From Pseudomonadota bacterium (GTDB lineage: Bacteria > Pseudomonadota > Alphaproteobacteria > Rhizobiales > Devosiaceae), in contig JAEWCE010000048.1 of the NCBI GenBank assembly GCA_023390785.1, positions 1-32,476 of the forward strand: a stretch of 32,476 bases of DNA, in the 5' to 3' direction. A program made the position numbers and the translations under genes. Each line of letters starts with the position of its first letter. Within the stretch, counting starts at the first letter, position 1. Below, piece by piece: positions 31,345-32,476 of this stretch. The notes below the pieces were generated by a model. The model was not told the DNA's origin. It did not search any database and was given only the letters and a program-made list of their open reading frames with translations.

Positions 31345-32385
31345 TTGGATATTCGCGTCGACCACGTACTCAAGGAATTCTCGCGCTATCCGGCGCTCGA
31401 CGATGTGTCGCTTGACATCCGCTCGGGCGAGCTGATCGCGCTGCTCGGGCCGTCGGGATCGGGCAAGACCACGCTGCTCAGGTTGATCGCCGGGCTCGAA
31501 CGCCCGACTGCCGGGCGCATCCTGTTCGGCGACGAGGACGCATCGCTCAAGAGCGTGCAGGAGCGCAATGTCGGCTTCGTCTTCCAGGCCTACGCGCTGT
31601 TTCGCAACATGAGCGTGCTCGAGAACGTCTCGTTCGGGCTCAAGGTCCGGCCGCGGGCGACGCGGCCGTCAAACGTCGAGATCCGCAAGCGGGCGATGGA
31701 ACTGCTGGACCTGGTGCAGCTCTCGGGCCTGCACGACCGGTTTCCGCAGCAGCTTTCGGGCGGCCAGCGGCAGCGGGTGGCACTGGCGCGGGCGCTGGCC
31801 ATCGAGCCGCGCGTGCTGCTGCTCGACGAGCCGTTCGGGGCGCTCGACGCGCAGGTGCGCAAGGAGCTGCGCAAATGGCTGCGCGAAATCCACGACAAGA
31901 CCGGCCACACCACGGTGTTCGTGACGCACGACCAGGAGGAAGCGCTGGAGCTGGCCGACCGGCTGGTGGTGATGAGCCGCGGCAAGATCGAACAGGTCGG
32001 CTCGCCCGATACGGTCTATGACGAGCCGCTCAACCCGTTCGTCTTCGGCTTCATCGGGGAATCGAGCGGACTGCCGGTCGAGATCGACAATGGCGAGGTC
32101 TGGGTCGGCGGCCGCGCCGTGGGGCTGAGCGCCGGCGACATGCCGGGCGGGCATGCGCAGCTCTATTTCCGGCCGCACGATGTGGAACTGGTGCCCGAGG
32201 GCGCGGCGCTGGCCGGCGTCGTCGCCGCGTCGCGCCGGGTCGGGGGCACGCGGCGGGTGGAACTCGAGATCGGCGGCAATGCGCAGCGGGTGGAAATCGA
32301 CCTGCCGTTCGACCATCCGGCGGGCGAAAAGACGCGCATCGCGTTCAGGCCGAAGCGCTGGAAACTATATCCGCAAGCGCTTTAG
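31345..32385 (+). CDS. cysA: Sulfate ABC transporter ATPase CysA
   Basis: Cytoplasmic ATPase of the sulfate importer, 346 aa. Seen: Walker A GPSGSGKT (residues 35-42), Q-loop Q81 in FVFQAYALF, signature LSGGQRQRV (137-145), Walker B VLLLDE (157-162), H-loop H195 in VFVTHDQEEA, and a C-terminal TOBE-like domain (about 245-340). The start is TTG 31345, preceded by a GGGGG tract; no ATG or GTG gives a complete Walker A region with its leading strand. It hydrolyses ATP to drive uptake through CysTW. Confidence 0.94.
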   Translation: MDIRVDHVLKEFSRYPALDDVSLDIRSGELIALLGPSGSGKTTLLRLIAGLERPTAGRILFGDEDASLKSVQERNVGFVFQAYALFRNMSVLENVSFGLKVRPRATRPSNVEIRKRAMELLDLVQLSGLHDRFPQQLSGGQRQRVALARALAIEPRVLLLDEPFGALDAQVRKELRKWLREIHDKTGHTTVFVTHDQEEALELADRLVVMSRGKIEQVGSPDTVYDEPLNPFVFGFIGESSGLPVEIDNGEVWVGGRAVGLSAGDMPGGHAQLYFRPHDVELVPEGAALAGVVAASRRVGGTRRVELEIGGNAQRVEIDLPFDHPAGEKTRIAFRPKRWKLYPQAL

Positions 32386-32401
32386 GAGCTTGCAGTCGGG
32401 T

Positions 32402-32430
32402 CCTTCCCTATCGCGCAGCGATGGGGGAGG
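32402..32430. repeat. Palindromic repeat after cysA
   Basis: Arms 32402-32414 and 32418-32430 pair over 13 bp (two G-U wobbles in RNA) around a GCA loop: CCTTCCCTATCGC against GCGATGGGGGAGG. It lies 17 bp after the cysA stop. There is no T-tract, so it is a 3' hairpin rather than a classical terminator. The sequence to the window end (GGTGGCGCGAAGCGACGG...) continues the repeat-like run without a gene. Confidence 0.65.
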
Positions 32431-32476
32431 TGGCGCGAAGCGACGGAGGGGGTGGCCGCTTGAGCTGAGTCCGGTG

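Overview
The window is GC-rich (roughly two thirds G+C by eye), densely coding DNA. The gene families point to an alphaproteobacterium of the order Hyphomicrobiales, possibly a Devosia-like organism. This is an inference from gene content: a long IolC with a fused C-terminal DUF2090 domain beside an RpiR-type regulator, an alpha-2-macroglobulin with a PAN domain next to pbpC, and a nirC-NirA-reductase operon. There is no rRNA, tRNA, IS element, prophage gene or CRISPR array that I can see.

Layout. (1) 85-4285: inositol-type block. iolC and an RpiR-family iolR-like regulator lie on the minus strand, with a divergent Gfo/Idh/MocA oxidoreductase on the plus strand. GGAA-N6-TTCC sites sit in front of iolC and (one mismatch) in front of the oxidoreductase. 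(2) 4385-12101, minus strand: a cell-envelope pair, a very large thioester-containing alpha-2-macroglobulin followed by penicillin-binding protein 1C. (3) 12228-18587: a sugar locus. A LacI regulator is divergent from an operon of oxidoreductase, TIM-barrel isomerase/lyase, solute-binding protein and two CUT1 permeases. Two LacI-type palindromes 22 bp apart lie across the operon promoter. No ATPase gene is present. (4) 18601-22741, minus strand: nitrite assimilation. nirC, a NirA-family siroheme reductase and an FAD/NADPH reductase are translationally coupled (ATGA and GTGA overlaps), behind a good sigma-54 -24/-12 match. (5) 23045-27806, plus strand: orphan rfbC, a secreted papain-like peptidase with a DUF4384-like C-terminus and a strong terminator, and a Kef-type antiporter with a long Ala/Pro/Glu tail. 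(6) 27859-32385, plus strand: sulfate uptake. An Rrf2 regulator with clustered cysteines precedes sbp-cysT-cysW-cysA. A perfect palindrome sits between the -35 and -10 of the sbp promoter.

GC-rich palindromic repeats of the short intergenic type occur at 29-46, 4338-4360, 6535-6557, 29577-29598 and 32402-32430. Most genes belong to known families. The most informative new reading is regulatory: four separate operator/promoter arrangements fit the neighbouring regulators or pathways. The most open biochemical question is the substrate of the LacI-controlled oxidoreductase/TIM-barrel/ABC operon.

Long open frames antisense to the real genes are common here because of the high GC, and were discarded.
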